A stretch of 64,000 nt of DNA, from contig NC_088300.1 in assembly GCF_032854445.1 (NCBI RefSeq), forward strand, positions 20,625,608 through 20,689,607, given 5' to 3'. The notes beneath the pieces were generated by a model. It ran no database searches and was not told the origin of the DNA. It saw only the letters and a list, made by a program, of their open reading frames with translations. Origin of the DNA: Liolophura sinensis. Lineage: Eukaryota; Mollusca; Polyplacophora; Chitonida; Chitonidae. Below are positions 52,441 through 64,000 of this stretch, piece by piece (positions within the stretch are counted from its first letter, which is position 1; each line of letters starts with the position of its first letter). The translations under genes and the position numbers were made by a program.

Positions 52441-55400
52441 CGATGCAAATGTTAGCAGTGCAAAAGAGGTGTAAGGTTCTGGGATCTTCAAAACTATATA
52501 TAACGTAATAAGGCAAAATGCTTCTAGATGTATTGCAGAAAATAGCGCTTGTGAGCACATGGCCTAGCACGCTTGTGCGATCTATCATCGGATTTTATAA
52601 GTGGTTATTTCCCGACATAATTTAGACTAGTAATTTAAATATTCATGCCAAAGTATTTATGTCAAATGCCATAAGTCTTTTGCAATATAACTGATATTTA
52701 AGAATTTGAGGTTGATTGAAGACACGTTCAAGGCAAAGATCATAATGTTCCTTGCACATTTTGAAATCATTGTGACAAAGAACTTCATTGTCAATGAAAG
52801 TTGAAAAAAATCCCCAACTGTACGTAAATAGACGAAATCTTTACTAAGAGTTAGTCATATTTCTTCATTCCTTTTCACTGTTACACCGAGCGTCACTGAT
52901 TTCGCTTCCTAGTCGAAATTATTCACCCCAGCCCATCATTCACATTTCCTTTCAATATGACGCCTTTTCATTGTCTGTCCCAATAATTGCTAATGCAGAA
53001 CAGGACAAAGACGGAACAAGTGGAACAAAGGAGTATTCCCTGTCTTGAGACCGGTTCGGAAAATTTGGCTGAGCATGAAATAGGTTCAGCCTAATGCGTT
53101 AGGCTTGATGTTGATATTCTCCTCTAACCACCATGCATCAGTATTGTCCATTCTTTTGAATCCAGCTAGTTTAATTGATGATTGTGCGTTACAAACCATA
53201 GGCATTTCCTATCATATAATGGGATGGGATGCCAATATGGCCAAAATACATTCTCCCTCATTCATACATTCATGAATGTATTCAGCTTTTCACAAAGAAA
53301 AATGCACATAAATATATTGCGTCAAGGGCTTACGGTATGAATACAACGAAGGTGCAGCCTAAAAAGCTGCTTTGTGTCGTTGAAGCTGTTACAGACATAT
53401 ACGTAGTGGAATTGGCATAAGATGTATACGTTTCGAAAGGATTTACCCTGGATTATTCTATAGTCGTCAGAGCACACGTCAACTGTAACGATCTGCCATA
53501 TAGGAACAATAAAACTTACCATTTATTTCAAATTGTGGCAATATCAAATAGTCGAATTGCACAGTAAATGAGACTTGATTAGTTCATTATTTATCTGCGT
53601 GCCGAAAAAGCGCTAAACTATGTTTGTCAGCGTGCGCCTTGGGCTAAATCGCTCACAGCAGGTATTTTGGAGTACTTTTTTCGCCTTTTTTGACTGCAGT
53701 AGATAATAAGCTGGCATTCCTCGCTACAACGTGATTGTGCACACAATTACCAACGTGAAATTTTTTTAAATTGAACCCCCCCCCTCCCCAGAGGGTGTTC
53801 TCGCAGTCGGCCTCCACCAAGTGCAAGACTTGAGCATAGTTTCTCAGAATATAGCGTCAGTGACACACACCAAGGTCATTTAAACTCACTGACAGCTGCC
53901 CGGCAGTATTAGAACGAACCTTGAAGGCGGTAACGGAATGATGTCCGCTGATGAATATGGGATCATTGACTCTCAGGACCCGTCTAGTCCCCTGTCTGTC
54001 GGGTGTTAACTTTCGTTTTCATAATAACCATAATAATGTATATGGGAACTCTCGGTGGCGGAGGGATCTAGATCGACTCAGCTCAGACCACTGACCATTG
54101 AATGATTTTTATGTCAGAAGTTTTACCTGCACGTGCTTGACACAATCGTTTCCACCTGGGCTCTGTGCAGTTCGTTTACTGACAGTTTGGACGTACCATT
54201 GCGTTTGCAGTCACTCCTGTGTTAAGTCTTTGGGGAATGGGAATTACATCCGAGGTCTTTTCACCTCACGCGAATCCTTAACGCACGTGTCAGCGCAGAT
54301 CGAATGGAAAACGTCCCATTTTTAACATCGGTCAAGCATTTATTGCTATGGTGGACATATTAAGAAGTAGATTATGTGGGTAAGCGCGGGAGCCGTCAAA
54401 ACACTGCAGAGAAATGGTCAAGCAATCGCATGGGCTATCACAAACGCAGCTGGAGTGACGTATGCTTGAGAACTACGTAATGCATCAATAAAAGAAAAAA
54501 ATAATAATATGAACGCGATTCACTTTTATATTTGACACAGCGTGGCAAATAAAAATAAGCATTTTTTTTATCTTTCACAAAATTTACATCATACAAGTTT
54601 CCTTTAATTCTGAGGAATCCATTTCTCGCAATAAAAATCAACCAATAAAATCTAAACATCTAATATAGTATTTATTTCTTCTTTCTATGGTTAATCAGCA
54701 CTTCCGTGCACAAAAGTTGTGCACTTTGTGTGGAAGTCTGTCGTCTTAATTGTCTTTAGTTAATTGCTAATGTGAAGTACTTAAGAACATTTTGATCTTT
54801 TCTCCTCTGTGTAACACTGTCAGCCTTTTCTGTTTGTAACGTTTAATACGGGAATTTCGATTTTGGACGTTACACTATGGTGACGTCCTATTCATGCCGT
54901 GACGTTATCGCTTTAAATGTATTGCCGTGACTAGGGGCGGCAAATAGAAAGATGAGGACAAAATATTATACAAGATCGTGGGAAGCCATACATTTGTGCG
55001 TACGTGATAAGACCTTGTATTAAGCGACCCGATCTAAAATTAAACACAACCGAGATCATCTGGTATTAACCATACTAAAAATAAAAAGGTAATGCATCAA
55101 TCATTTCAAAACAAGAACTAGATCGCTTTCTAATACTTTATTTCGAAACTGGTATCACTGATGCCAAGGGGGTAGGTGTCTGCGTCTTGTCGTACTTGCC
55201 GCAAAAGGAGTAGGTGTTTGCTTCTTGCCATACCTTATTTTCGCACTCAACGCTTAACGTGAAACCACTTTGGTGTTCGGGCCTTCCGTTCACGTAATTA
55301 CCAAAGCAGCGAAGTACACGTACCGAAAATACTCCTCGCTATGGTAGTTAAAAGACATCTCTCCTGGTCTTGAAGGAAAAGATCCTGACTGAGCTAGGAA

Positions 55401-56739
55401 TGGTATTTAATAAAGTGGATATTAATTAATTTATTTATTTATTAGTTAAATGTATATAGCAAACAGCCTCATTTGTAGGTGCTTTAGCTAGATGCTAGCA
55501 GCTGACTGAGGCTAAAGGTTGTATAGACATCCATGTATACTACACCAACCTGACGCCTCTGTGAACAGTTGCATCCTTATATCATTAAAACGTGATCACT
55601 GCTTCTCTCCTAAACAATGCCACCTATTTGTTTTTCTGGGGGAACTGGTTTTAAGTTGTTTTTGGAAATGTCTTTGCGATTATCGACTTAGGATGCCCAT
55701 GTATTGTCAACGAGTAGTATAGAAACATCTGGCCTGACACTTGGGCTTTCAAGGGCTCACATCGTCTGCAGCGTTACCAGCACTTTATAATATTAAGGGC
55801 TGAGTGCTCATTTGTTTTAAAATATAATTTTCCTCACTTCCAGGTTGTTGACGAGTGCAAATTAGATACATGTATTTATCTCTTTTTTTGCACTTTCAGC
55901 TATCATCCACGCACAGAATTTTGAAATGGTTTGAAGCAAGACAAAAATTGGCATTGCCATTTTAATCGCAGTCATTGAACATAGTCTAGAAGGGTTACAA
56001 CAGAAAGCAGTGTTACACCCTTGACCAGTATCCAGTCTGATTTCATACAGACCGGCAGTTTAAAATGATGGAAACATAGGAAAATACATTTGATCGCAAT
56101 GCTCGCATTTAGATAACATAGTTTAGATTGTCGGGTTCCAATCTAAGGCCTGTCGGGTGTTTGCTGGCAGCCATCTTGGCTGTCGATACACTCTGTGGAC
56201 GTGAAACGGGCCAGAACACTCTAGCGCGAGGGTGCCTTGACGTTTTATTTCGCGCTTGGGATTCTGCTCTCTCCTACAGTGAAGTGCTACACACTGTGGC
56301 GTGATACCTGACCTTGTCAAACTTTATTTACACCTCTTGAAAACTAACACTTTAATACAAGCATACATCCATCTGTAAGTGAGGTACTATAGACCTCAGA
56401 CGTGAACTACAAACGGCGACAAAGCAAATTGGATCTATTTTGTGACGTGGTCCCTCAAAGTAGATCTCCTAGTCCATCTGGATGGAATTCTTGATTGGTA
56501 GGGTTTGAATTCAAATAACTACGTGTACAAAATGGCAAATATCAATTGCTTTTCATTTTGAATTCCCAAAAGTTTACTCTCTGGGCGAGGACAACTGTCT
56601 TTGCCATTTCTTGTAAAGTACATCTCATCTGTATAAAATCTCCTTTCATTGAGAGTCCATATTAGTCAAGTTGACATTAATTCCTCAGAGTTTTACTGGC
56701 AGATTAGTAATCTACACAACTGCATTTGTCAGTCTCTGG
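52441..56739. other. 4.3 kb without supported genes
   Basis: AT-rich with scattered short frames. The 63-codon ATG frame at 53229-53420 and frames near 54.1, 54.6 and 55.5 kb have no domain or splice support. A C-run lies at 53777-53790. GGTGGCGGAGGGATC near 54053 resembles a SINE head but nothing follows. Confidence 0.5.
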
Positions 56740-57040
56740 TCATGTGTATGTAAAGTGCACATTGGGGTCATGTGGAGAATCTTCAGTGATATGCTCTGCT
56801 AACTCAGCCATAAATATTGCCTCAAATCGTTCAATGGTAACAGAAAACGAGATATTTTGTTCACTCCAAAGCGGTCCGTTGACAGAATAGACAATATGCC
56901 ACTGGAAAGAATACGGTACGTCAGTGCATTCAGTAGTCCGTATGTAGACAGCAACCCGAGTGATGCGTTTAAAGTCAACCAGTACAATACCCGCTGTGTA
57001 CCTCACTGAAGCGAATAAAAATGGTACTTGTTGCTGCCTA
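56740..57040 (-). repeat. minus-strand relative of the 175-bp unit, with long open frame
   Basis: Read on the minus strand, GACTTTAAACGCATCACTCG, then GGTTGCTGTCTACATACGGA, ACTGAATGCACTGACGTA and TATTCTTTCCAGTGG, matches the 48.8-kb unit (ACTCGGGCTGCTGTCTACAA, GAATCCACTGACGAATGG). Just upstream lies AGGCAGCAACAAGTACC, shared with the 2.3-kb repeat. A 110-codon ORF runs through to 56740, and its residues VAVYIRTTECTD parallel AAVYNRAIESTD in the satellite frame. A CAG acceptor-like site precedes both. It could be an exon fragment carried by repeats, or pure repeat with a chance ORF; the repeat reading is favoured. Confidence 0.6.
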
Positions 57041-57354
57041 GCTTGTCGCAAAGACACAGTACATGTATACACAAATGCACCTAATGACTGCTCGTCGTCA
57101 GATGCTTGTACTCCTAGTCCAGCTGATCAGAACAATACATTAATGGAATATTTACATGATTACTGAATTTTATGTTCACCAACACATTTATAGCGTTTAG
57201 TTGATTCCATGAATTCTTATCGCATCCAAACGATACAGAGGTACACTCTCACGTTTTAAAAACTGAGCATATTGGCTCAATTACAGAACGACCTACTGCC
57301 CATCTGTCCTACCTTGTGATTTACGTATATCATATAATTTAAATTAGATTTTTG

Positions 57355-58110
57355 ATAATGCAAGATATTCTTTATCAACATATTAGCAACCGATGAGACT
57401 TGTCATTTTGATTTTTTGGGGGGCTTGTTTTGGTATAGCCACCTGATCATTTGAAATTCCTAGTGAGTATTAAAAAAAAGGAAAAAGTAAGGTTGCGGAA
57501 CAAACAGCAAGATTCTTGAAAATCTTTCAGTGTTTTAACAACATTTTTAAGATGAACGCACACAATATCTGTATGAAAAAAGTTGTTCAGCGAGATGACA
57601 TAAAAGTGATGTTATAGTTTCAGAACTGCAAACATGGGGCTGGAAAATGGTGGAGGTGTTATAAAAATGATAATCTAGTTGCAAGACTGTAAACTGCAAG
57701 GTATTCTTTATCAACATATAAGCAGGTAATGAATTATCGTGTATCATTTTCATCATCATTATTTTAGATACCCCATTTTGGTGTTTCCACCTGATTGTTT
57801 TAAAATCTTAGTGAATATTCCTTTAATGCTAAAGAAAATGACTGTATAACCTTATATTACACATATGATGCCGAAATTCTTATTTAAGTTTCAGTTTCCT
57901 GGATATTGCATTCATAATATTTTGCATGCTTTCATGTGTATGAAGGAAAATGTCAGATTGCGGAAAGAAAAGCAAGACACAAGAAAATCTTCATTTTTTA
58001 ATATTTTGACAGGTAGTTCAAGATGAACGCACACAATAGCTAAAAAGATGTTGCGCGAGATGAGATAGAAGTGATGATCTAACTGCATTTGCACGACAGT
58101 AAACATGGCG
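57355..58110. repeat. imperfect tandem duplication, units of about 340 and 410 bp
   Basis: ATTCTTTATCAACATATTAG at 57366 and ATTCTTTATCAACATATAAG near 57700 start two parallel blocks. Each later contains CCACCTGAT, TTGCGGAA, AAGATGAACGCACACAATA and a GTAAAC-ATGG-like module. The second block holds about 70-90 extra bases near 57830-57930. It lies immediately before the 54-bp array and seems to be part of the same unit. Confidence 0.75.
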
Positions 58111-58400
58111 GCGATGTCTTCTAGCTACAGGGCTGTAAACATGGCGGGTTTGTCACAGAAATGATGATATACCTGTAGCAACAGGTCTGTAAACATGGCG
58201 GGTTTGTCACAGAAATGATGATCTACCTGTAGCAACAGGGCTGTAAACATGACGGGTTTGTCACAGAAATGATGATCTACCTGTAGCAACAGGGCTGTAA
58301 ACATGTCGGGAAATGATGATCTACCTGTAGCTACAGGGCTGTAAACATGGCGGGTTTGTCACAGAAATGATGATCTACCTGTACCTACAGGTCTGTAAAC
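58111..58400. repeat. 54-bp minisatellite
   Basis: GTAAAC begins modules at 58135, 58189, 58243, 58297, 58341 and 58395. Spacing is 54 bases, except one unit with a 10-base loss. The unit holds AACATGGCGGGTTTGTCACA, GAAATGATGATCTACCTGTA and GCAACAGG. Related to the 48-bp array at 62.6 kb. Confidence 0.92.
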
Positions 58401-58499
58401 TAGAAGACGACGAATTATCTGTCATTCAATGGAAGCCGTTCGAATGGACCAGAACAAAAGTTGATCGAGACGTTCATAAATCCATCCATATGAAAAGAG

Positions 58500-58705
58500 G
58501 TAATTTCACACGCTTTGCAGATATCAGTGTGAGGTGGTTACATGTAATTCCTGCCCTGATATGGTCAGTCAGCCATGTATAGGATAAACGCTGTTAAAAC
58601 TGGTGGAATCAATAAGACATCGTAGGAGTTGGACAAATTCTTGATGTATGAGGTGTAATATAACTGTAATTTGTCATTGTCTTCAGGTTTATTTGTCCTT
58701 TGTGT
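58500..58705. repeat. downstream flank shared with the right-edge locus, copy 1
   Basis: TTTGCAGATATCAGTGTGAG, GTCAGTCAGCCA, AACTGTAATTTGTCATTGTC and CCTTTGTGTCGTTGTTTTCA appear in the same order at 63815-63992. Both lie just after a GTAAACATGG minisatellite, so array and flank belong to one mobile or duplicated unit. Confidence 0.8.
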
Positions 58706-59066
58706 CGTTGTTTTCAAACTTTCCTAAGCAAAAAATATAAATATAACTGCTTGATGAGAGATGTGACATAAGACTGATCATTGACCTGTTAACAGTTTTC
58801 AAAGAAAGTTCGGTTTGATCACAGCAAGTTTTGCTTATGTCAGATTGTGGCCGATCATTTCACTAACGTTGATCATATAAGTAATCGTATTGCAATAAAA
58901 TCTCCGAGTTTTTCACATTATTTACTGAAGGTAATTATCTAGTCGTCTGCACGAAAATTGAGTACAAATATGAAGCTAATCGTCAGTTCCGACATTCCCA
59001 TACCACTCGCAGTTCATAAAGGAGTGTTTCGAGTCGCTAATCGTAAGACCCAAGAGAATATCTAAG

Positions 59067-59246
59067 AAATAATAAAGATTTTTTTTTTTTTTTTTTTTTG
59101 ATTGGTGTTTTACGCCGTACTCAAGAATATTTCACTTATACGACGGCGGCCAGCATTATGGTGGGTGGAAACCGGGCACAGCCCGGGGGAAACCCACGAC
59201 CATCCGCAGGTTGCTGGAAGACCTTCCCACGTACAAATAATAAAGA
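59067..59246 (-). mobile_element. 5'-truncated SINE with poly(A) tail and 12-bp target-site duplication
   Basis: Direct repeats AAATAATAAAGA at 59067-59078 and 59235-59246 flank an element at 59079-59234. On its own strand it starts at GTGGGAAGGTCTTCCAGCAA, so it lacks the A/B-box head. It then runs through GGGTTTCCCCCGGGCTGTGC to AACACCAATC and ends in 21 A's instead of (AAAT)n. The sequence is almost identical to the full-length copy, so insertion was recent. The frame at 59102-59293 is read through it. Confidence 0.95.
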
Positions 59247-59587
59247 AGTGGCAGTTAACATGTAAGAGAGGAACAGTCATCAGTTTTCATTAAAACAATG
59301 AAGACAGTAGTCGTCTAGATAGAAACCTTACTTCGTCAGCTATTCATGTTAGTCGTTATAAGCCGTTATAAAATCAAGATCCATTCTTAAGATATTGCGT
59401 GGCTTTGCATTTAGGGGCTGCACGTGGTGCGCTGCTTCTGTCAGATTATTGATATCGGTATATTTCAATCTCTGGTCACGTGTGTGCAAGTGGGGCGTGG
59501 TGTAATTCTGAGAATGGGAATTTTGATGTTCTTTACGAAGACAACACTAAACATTTTTTCAATAAGAGCCTCGGTCATTAAGTTTCT

Positions 59588-59680
59588 CCTATCAAACAAC
59601 ACAAAAATACAGACGCGGACGTGTAGATTTTTTCAATACGGTAACATTAATTGTCTAACATTCCTAATTGACTGGTATCA
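59588..59680 (+). repeat. dispersed repeat pair, copy 1
   Basis: CAGACGCGGACGTGTAGATT, TTTTTCAATACGGTAACATT and GTCTAACATTCCTAATTGAC match 61083-61172. Confidence 0.7.
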
Positions 59681-59746
59681 TATAAAGTGATATGATATGC
59701 GATATATCATATGATGCAAATCACTGTCCAAGCAACAATGTATACG

Positions 59747-59890
<144 letters not shown>

Positions 59891-60736
59891 AAATCATTTC
59901 AAATCGGTATATATATTACCGATATAATATCAGCCAAGTACATAATCAATTTGGAATGAATGCGAGAGAATGTGGATAGCCAGGGTGTAGATAGTAACGC
60001 ATAAGAAGCATATACTTAGTTGTGAATGTATGTAGCTATGGATATAAAGCCAACAGAGTAGAGTACAATGCTGAGGTCTATGAAATCACAGACGAGATTT
60101 ATGAAAATGTATAAATAACGGACTGATATATGGATGACTAGTGAAGCAAGAAGACACGTCAACATCTTTCGATTCGAATAACTTTATATAAATTTGCTGT
60201 ATTTACCATTGCAAATACAGCGCCAAACACTTGTGCATACTGATCCTGTTGCGTCGTATCGCATCGAGCTAGAATAAATGGCAAGAAACAGGATTTCTTG
60301 TCTTTTACATGAAACATTCTGTAAACTGAAAAAACAAATGTTTAACATTTAAACATCTCTTTGCAACAGATAATAAACGTGCTAAATGTTTAACTGTAAC
60401 ATGTTTAATACTTAAACACTTAAACATGTTTATCCAAGAACTGATAATAAAACCGCTTTATAATGTTAATCATATACATTGAAAACTTTAAATCACTCCG
60501 TTTTCAATTTACTACATAAATTATTGCATTTATTATAAATGTGAGTATTTATAAAATACTGCAATTATTTATAAAATAAATCAATATATTTATAAAACAT
60601 ACGCGTGTATTTGAAAAATGAACACACCTTGAATATGTTAAAAGTAAACATTCATTATAGTGTGTGCACGTGTTACCGTTCAGGATAGTTTATGAATTTC
60701 CTAAAATGCATAAAACGGATCAAATTATAGCTTTTT

Positions 60737-60835
60737 GATACTTTGGAATCATTTTAGTGCTCTAAATAGTATAGGTACGAGTCCGATATTTACTGAAAGG
60801 CCTTAATTTGTAAAACACGTTTATTTTCTGTTGCA
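60737..60835 (+). repeat. dispersed repeat, copy B of 13545-13665
   Basis: ACTTTGGAATCATTTTAGTG, CTCTAAATAGTATAGGTAC and TATTTACTGAAAGGCCTTAA keep the order and spacing of copy A. The AT-rich stretch before it (59889-60736), with several AAACATGTTTAA-like pieces at 60340-60435, has no gene. Confidence 0.7.
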
Positions 60836-61082
60836 GAGATAAGTTTAAATGATAAACATTTGTTTTGTCAGTGTAGGCGATCCCGTGTTCTAAAATTAAT
60901 AAGCAGTCTTGTGCCTTGGCTGTATGTAAGAAATCATGGTGGCATTCAATTGTTTCTTAACGGTAGCCTTAAACACGAAATCCCGTTGCCTATACCTAAT
61001 TGTAAACTCGTAATACTTTAGTTTTCATATCTTGAAATTCTCTTACATTCTCCGAATAACCTTCATTCCCTGTCATTAAGAG

Positions 61083-61172
61083 CCGCCCACCCAACTAAAA
61101 AAGATCGCAGACGCGGGTGTGTAGACATTTTTCAATACCATTAATGGTCTAACATTCCTAAATAACCTCGAA
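61083..61172 (+). repeat. dispersed repeat pair, copy 2
   Basis: CGCAGACGCGGGTGTGTAGA, ATTTTTCAATACCATTAATG and GTCTAACATTCCTAAATAAC match 59588-59680. No element ends were identified. The following 1.4 kb to 62574 contains no supported gene. Confidence 0.7.
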
Positions 61173-62574
61173 TACGACAGAGACAGACTTGCTCTCTATG
61201 CACCAAGCTGAGATATTGCGCTATCATTAATACCATCATAATCGTCGCTCTTCACTTAAGATAATGACCGTTTATATCGGGTGTCCGTGATACTGCCTGT
61301 CCGTCTGATCCGCCGCTGCTTTCTCCACATTTACGGCGCATGGGCGAAGATCTTGGTCTCCAGCTGTCTCTGGCCTCAAGTGGGAATCATTCCTCCACCA
61401 CTTCATTTCTTCACAGCTGCCCATCACAAGTAACCTGGAAGGATTGCCTTCATGGATATTCGTAGACTAATTCTAAAATGAATCAATCATAGTTTGGTTT
61501 GGTAACAATCGAAAATGTTTTCAGCGTTTTGCTCTGTGAGTGATGTCTATCAGACAGCAATCTGAAATCCTACTGCAGCTGAACAGATCAAATAATGTAA
61601 TACTTGTTTACCATTTTATATCAATACCCACACAATATATCTCTGATTTTTGCCTTCACAGACTGTATCTAAAGGACCTGGTACGGTAACTTTGGAAACA
61701 TACTTTTGCGTGAGTAAATATATAGGCCATTTTGCATTAAATATTGTATTAGAATCGATCATAGTGAAGGTATGGTAATACGTAACATATGGCAAATATG
61801 GTCAAATCATACATGCTCGAGAATTTTTAGTCACATTTGTGATACAGTGATTTTCTCCACTCTACAACGTCTAACGCAAAAACGATATCTCAGTTTGACT
61901 GGTCATAATTTCCATTTTATGAAGTACACATGGTTTAATTCCATGCATGTTTGGAGTTTTTTCCTTCTTTACTTATGATTTGATTTAGGAATATTCCTCA
62001 GTTCACATAAACACATAAACATAAACTTCGCTGTACACGTTCATCCTTGAAAACGGAAGATAAGTATGTATATATGGATGTTTTTGGTTTTTATGTCCAT
62101 TTGCTCACATGGCTGTTATCATCTTTAGAATTTCTAATTAGTGCTAGTCAAGAATTCCCTCCAGAGTTCTAGCTGATCTAGTTAAATAGCAAGTAGATTA
62201 TGTTCATATGTCTGAGACTATAGTGAACCGAGTATGCAGCAGGAGGTCACGGCTATGTAAGTGGATACTGAAGGTCTGGCATGAATGTTCAGCGTTATCT
62301 GTCAATTGTCATTCAATATGCACAATTTATTTTCCCAACATGGACACAGCCAACAAGTTCTTAGCAAATTAAGCACTTCCAAAAAAGGCAGCCTCAAAAG
62401 AGAAAAATTAAGACTTAATGTTAAGCCTTTAAGTTAACATAGTTTTTTGTACTCCAGCCCAATCAAAACTAACGCACTTAATGGCTGTGTAAAAAGGGGA
62501 AAATGTAGCTTCATCTGCAGAAACATGAATCCAGCAGCAGTATGTCTCTTAACATGTGACACACAATATGACCT

Positions 62575-63760
62575 GAGTAAAGGACTGTTAACATGGCGGC
62601 AATCTCATAGAAATGATGATCTAGCTGCAGGGCTGTAAACATGGCGACAATCTCATAGAAATGATGATCTAGCTGCAGGACGGTAAACATGGCGTCAGTG
62701 TCATAAAAGTGATAATCTAGATGCATGACTATAAATATAGCGAGGAGGTCATGGAGATTATAATCTAGCCACCGGACTAAACTTGACGAGGATATCATTA
62801 AAATGATAATCTAGCTACAGAAATGTAAATATTGCCGCGATCTCATAGAAATAATGCTCTAGCTGCTGAACAGCAAACATGACGAGGTTGTCATAAAAAG
62901 GATGATCTAGCTGCAGGACTGTAGACATGGTGGCGATGACATAAAATTGATGATGTTACATGCACAACTGTAAACATGGTGGCCATGTCATAAAACTGTT
63001 GATCTATAACTGCATGGCTGTAAACATAGCGGCGGTGTCACAGAAATGATAGTTTAGCTGCAGGACTGTAAACATGGCGACGACGTCATAAAAGTTAAAA
63101 TCTAGCTGAAGGATTATAAATATAGGGGCGATGCCATAGAACTGAGCATCTAGCTGCAGGATCTAGCTTGATGGCGACGATGTTATTGAAACGATAAACG
63201 ACTACAGAACTGCAAATATTTCCGTGATCTCATAGAAATAATGATCTAAACAGTAAACATGGCGAGGTTGTCATAGAATTGATGATCTATAACTGCATGG
63301 CTGTAAACATTGCGGCGATGTCACAGAAATGATGATCTAGCTGCATGATTGTAAACATAGTGGCGATCTCACAGAAATGATGATCTAGCTTCATGATTCT
63401 AAACATGGCGGCGACCTCACAGAAAGGATGATCTAGCTGCATGACTGTAAGCATAGCGGCGATCTCACAGAAATGATTATCTAGCTAAAGGACAGTAAAC
63501 ATGGCGGCGTTGTTATCGAAATGATGATTTAGCTCAAGAACAGTAAACATGGCGGCGTTGTCATCGAAATGATGACCTAGCTAAAGAACAGTAAACATGG
63601 CGGTGTTGTTATCGAAATGATGATCTAGCTAAAGAACAGTAAACATGGCGGTGTTGCCATCGAAATGATGATATAGCTTAAGGACAGTAAACATGGCGGT
63701 GTTGTCATCGAAATGATGATCTAGCTACAGAAGAGTAAACATGGCAGGGATGACTCTTCC
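62575..63760. repeat. 48-bp minisatellite, about 24 units
   Basis: The unit is close to GTAAACATGGCGGCGATCTC, ATAGAAATGATGATCTAGCT, GCAGGACT (48 bases). Precise 48-base steps are seen at 62635-62683-62731 and 63495-63543-63591. The right end carries a younger variant (GTTGTTATCG, CTAAAGAACA) that repeats almost identically, consistent with local expansion. On the minus strand, 16-codon periodicity gives short MFTVLQLDHHFYEI-type frames. Confidence 0.95.
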
Positions 63761-63814
63761 TGCCATTATGAGAAACAACCCGATTGTGACTAAAGCAAAG
63801 ATAAGCAGATATCT

Positions 63815-64000
63815 CATTTTGCGCAGATATCAGAATGAGATGATTAGTTCCCTTGTCAGTCAGCCAAAAATACAAACGTTGATGCAAACTGATTTGTGGG
63901 AAAGTTATTGACTTCATTTATGAGCTGTAGAATAATTATAATTTGTCATTGTCTCGAGAGTTACTAGCCCTTTGTGCCATTTGTTTTCATGTTTGCCTTA
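63815..64000. repeat. downstream flank shared with 58.5 kb, copy 2, cut by right edge
   Basis: TTTGCGCAGATATCAGAATG, GTCAGTCAGCCA, TATAATTTGTCATTGTCTCG and CCCTTTGTGCCATTTGTTTT follow the 48-bp array. The same order follows the 54-bp array at 58500-58705. The element may continue past base 64000. Confidence 0.8.

Noticed and set aside
54050-54075. SINE head (GGTGGCGGAGGGATC)
   Set aside because: No A/B-box continuation or 3' body follows.
62511-62798. 95-codon minus-strand ORF with MFTVLQLDHHFYEI repeats
   Set aside because: 48-bp minisatellite read in frame; the frame is not kept across the rest of the array.

Overview
The window is eukaryotic, AT-rich, non-coding-dominated DNA, most likely from the nuclear genome of a mollusc (bivalve or gastropod). 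Three things support this. There is no operon-style gene packing. There are about sixteen copies of one tRNA-headed SINE whose 3' half reads GTCGTATAAGTGAAATATTC and ends in an (AAAT)n tail. There is also one near-intact element with a CACT tail of a kind I associate with molluscan genomes. The species assignment comes from recalled repeat families, not from a search. The strand given is called plus.

Layout. 1-298: 18-bp minisatellite running in from the left edge. 2.2-2.6 kb: nearly identical 163-bp tandem duplication. 7-9.3 kb: SINE fragments. 10.6-12.3 kb: degenerate 38-bp minisatellite. 13.5-15.9 kb: dispersed repeats, a fold-back element and a SINE. 18-20.6 kb: CACT-tailed element, GGTTC-rich element, 24-bp minisatellite and a CATA-tailed relative. 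23-32.3 kb: many SINE fragments, a compound AT/GT microsatellite, and a relative of the 2.2-kb repeat. 35.4 kb: possible Cys-rich terminal exon. 37.3-38.45 kb: the one convincing gene. 39.7-42.5 kb: SINEs, one full length with a 12-bp target-site duplication. 45.2-49.4 kb: 32-bp satellite with higher-order duplications, passing into a 175-bp repeat. 50-52.4 kb: SINE, two terminal-inverted-repeat elements and a 30-bp minisatellite. 56.7-58.7 kb and 62.6-64 kb: two related loci with 54-bp and 48-bp minisatellites and a shared downstream flank. 59-61.2 kb: another SINE with a target-site duplication, a long AT microsatellite and a dispersed repeat pair.

Gene content is very low. The best model is a two-exon plus-strand gene. 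It has a TATA box at 37291, an initiator-like site about 30 bases downstream, a 126-base 5' UTR exon ending at a strong donor, and a 746-base intron. The acceptor lies directly before the ATG of an 84-residue secreted peptide with six cysteines in its mature part. Its family is not recognised, but it is laid out like a peptide hormone or a small defence peptide. No reverse transcriptase, transposase, integrase, rRNA or genuine tRNA gene was recognised. Most long open frames are translated minisatellites or chance ORFs.

The main interest is therefore the unassigned peptide gene and the repeat biology. The repeat features include minisatellites bounded by conserved flanks, a satellite with nested higher-order units, a satellite unit with a diverged relative 8 kb away on the other strand, and SINEs in different states of tail and head truncation.
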